In this document: positions 63,744-64,000 of the stretch, piece by piece
How the letters are laid out: the number at the start of each line of letters is the position of its first letter
How positions within the stretch are numbered: position 1 is the stretch's first letter
Assembly: GCF_005047635.1 (NCBI RefSeq)
Contig: NZ_SUKC01000001.1
Coordinates: forward strand, 62,001 to 126,000
Source of the DNA: Arthrobacter sp. CAU 1506
GTDB lineage: Bacteria; Actinomycetota; Actinomycetes; Actinomycetales; Micrococcaceae
Reading direction: 5' to 3'
Length of the DNA stretch: 64,000 bases
Made by a program: the position numbers and the translations under genes
The notes under the pieces: model-generated
The model's database searches: none
Told to the model about the DNA's origin: nothing
What the model saw: the letters and a program-made list of their open reading frames with translations, nothing else

Positions 63744-63779
63744 AAAAAGGGGCGGTCACCGGTTGGTGACCACCCCCTT
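63744..63779 (-). terminator. Terminator/attenuator hairpin between tsf and pyrH
   Basis: On the minus strand AAGGGGGTGGTCACC-aacc-GGTGACCGCCCCTT forms a nearly perfect stem followed by TTTTT. It should end most tsf transcripts; pyrH then needs read-through or its own promoter. Confidence 0.85.
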
Positions 63780-63820
63780 GTCATTGAATCAGCCAGTTCG
63801 CCTAGGCGGTTGGACCGAGG

Positions 63821-64000
63821 TTACGCCCCGACGCGGAAGCGGGCAATGGCGGTGGCGTTGACGCCGGCCTCTTCCAGCACCTTGCCGACGGACTTCTTCG
63901 GGTCCTTGGCAAAGGGCTGGTCCAGCAGCACGATTTCCTTGAAGAAACCGTTCAGGCGGCCTTCGACGATCTTGGCGAGCGCGGCTTCGGGCTTGCCCTC
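63821..64000 (-). CDS. tsf: Elongation factor Ts (C-terminal 59 residues; start beyond right edge)
   Basis: The fragment ends the EF-Ts protein, the nucleotide exchange factor for EF-Tu. Recognised from [37 protein letters not shown] and the final ARFRVGA. The stop TAA is at 63821-63823. Its position before pyrH and frr is the conserved one. The N-terminus, with the EF-Tu contact TDFVARN region, lies outside the window. Confidence 0.95.
   Translation of the reverse strand, partial: EGKPEAALAKIVEGRLNGFFKEIVLLDQPFAKDPKKSVGKVLEEAGVNATAIARFRVGA

Noticed and set aside
1-64000. Defence system, prophage, integrative element or toxin-antitoxin pair
   Set aside because: I looked for nucleases, helicases, methylases, integrases, transposases and small paired genes on both strands and found none I could support; the content is core metabolism and translation.

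Overview
The window reads as high-GC actinobacterial chromosome, most likely Arthrobacter or a close Micrococcaceae relative. The signs are frequent GTG/TTG starts, many 1-4 base ATGA/GTGA start-stop overlaps, a short NusA without extra C-terminal repeats, a Pro/Gly/Arg-rich N-terminal extension on IF2, and the family types present. Genus is an inference from remembered protein sequences; nothing here was searched. Almost all of the window is orderly chromosomal gene content. I see no tRNA, rRNA, CRISPR, insertion sequence, prophage or defence island.

Layout. (1) 0-6.4 kb: molybdenum cofactor block with moaC and moeA, molybdate uptake modABC behind a Mop-domain regulator/binding protein, and divergent moaA-moaD. 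The MoaD has an unusual internal insertion. (2) 6.4-20.6 kb: RNA and translation block on the minus strand, in transcription order rimP-nusA-ylxR-infB-rbfA, then truB, two small membrane proteins, ribF, rpsO, pnp and an M16 peptidase. A secreted ScyD/ScyE-like gene sits on the opposite strand between rbfA and truB. (3) 20.7-32.9 kb: a ferritin-like DUF4439 protein and an antibiotic-kinase-family protein on the plus strand; then on the minus strand a TSUP permease, proS, a GNAT protein, ispG, a YciI-like protein, an unusual large lipoprotein, a site-2 protease (RIP) and dxr. ispG and dxr are both MEP isoprenoid genes. (4) 32.9-39.5 kb: a repeat-rich 500-base gap, then a universal stress protein coupled to a tripartite tricarboxylate transporter (tctCBA), divergent from its CitA/DcuS-type two-component system.

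(5) 39.5-53 kb: a branched-chain amino acid catabolic island. A BkdABC-type 2-oxoacid dehydrogenase would make isovaleryl-CoA. An acyl-CoA dehydrogenase, methylcrotonyl-CoA carboxylase (AccA/AccD type), a MaoC hydratase and a CitE-type lyase would take it to acetoacetate plus acetyl-CoA, and ScoAB would activate acetoacetate. The gene set matches the Mycobacterium tuberculosis Rv2498c-Rv2506 region. A divergent TetR gene with a clean palindromic site, and an Lrp/AsnC gene divergent from bkdABC, are the likely regulators. Alanine dehydrogenase follows the Lrp gene.

(6) 54-60.6 kb: a short-chain carboxylate uptake locus. A LytS/LytTR two-component system lies between an ActP-DUF485 pair (minus strand) and a second SSS symporter (plus strand). 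The second symporter is preceded by a membrane protein with ten heptad repeats of the LPDGGAP type. (7) 60.6-64 kb: a DivIVA-like protein, cdsA, frr, pyrH and the 3' end of tsf.

Most unusual items: the extended MoaD, the hairpin-containing tandem repeats between scoA and the acyl-CoA dehydrogenase, a small family of extragenic palindromes, the lipoprotein with a Ser/Ala linker and a possible barrel domain, and the two-symporter LytSR locus.
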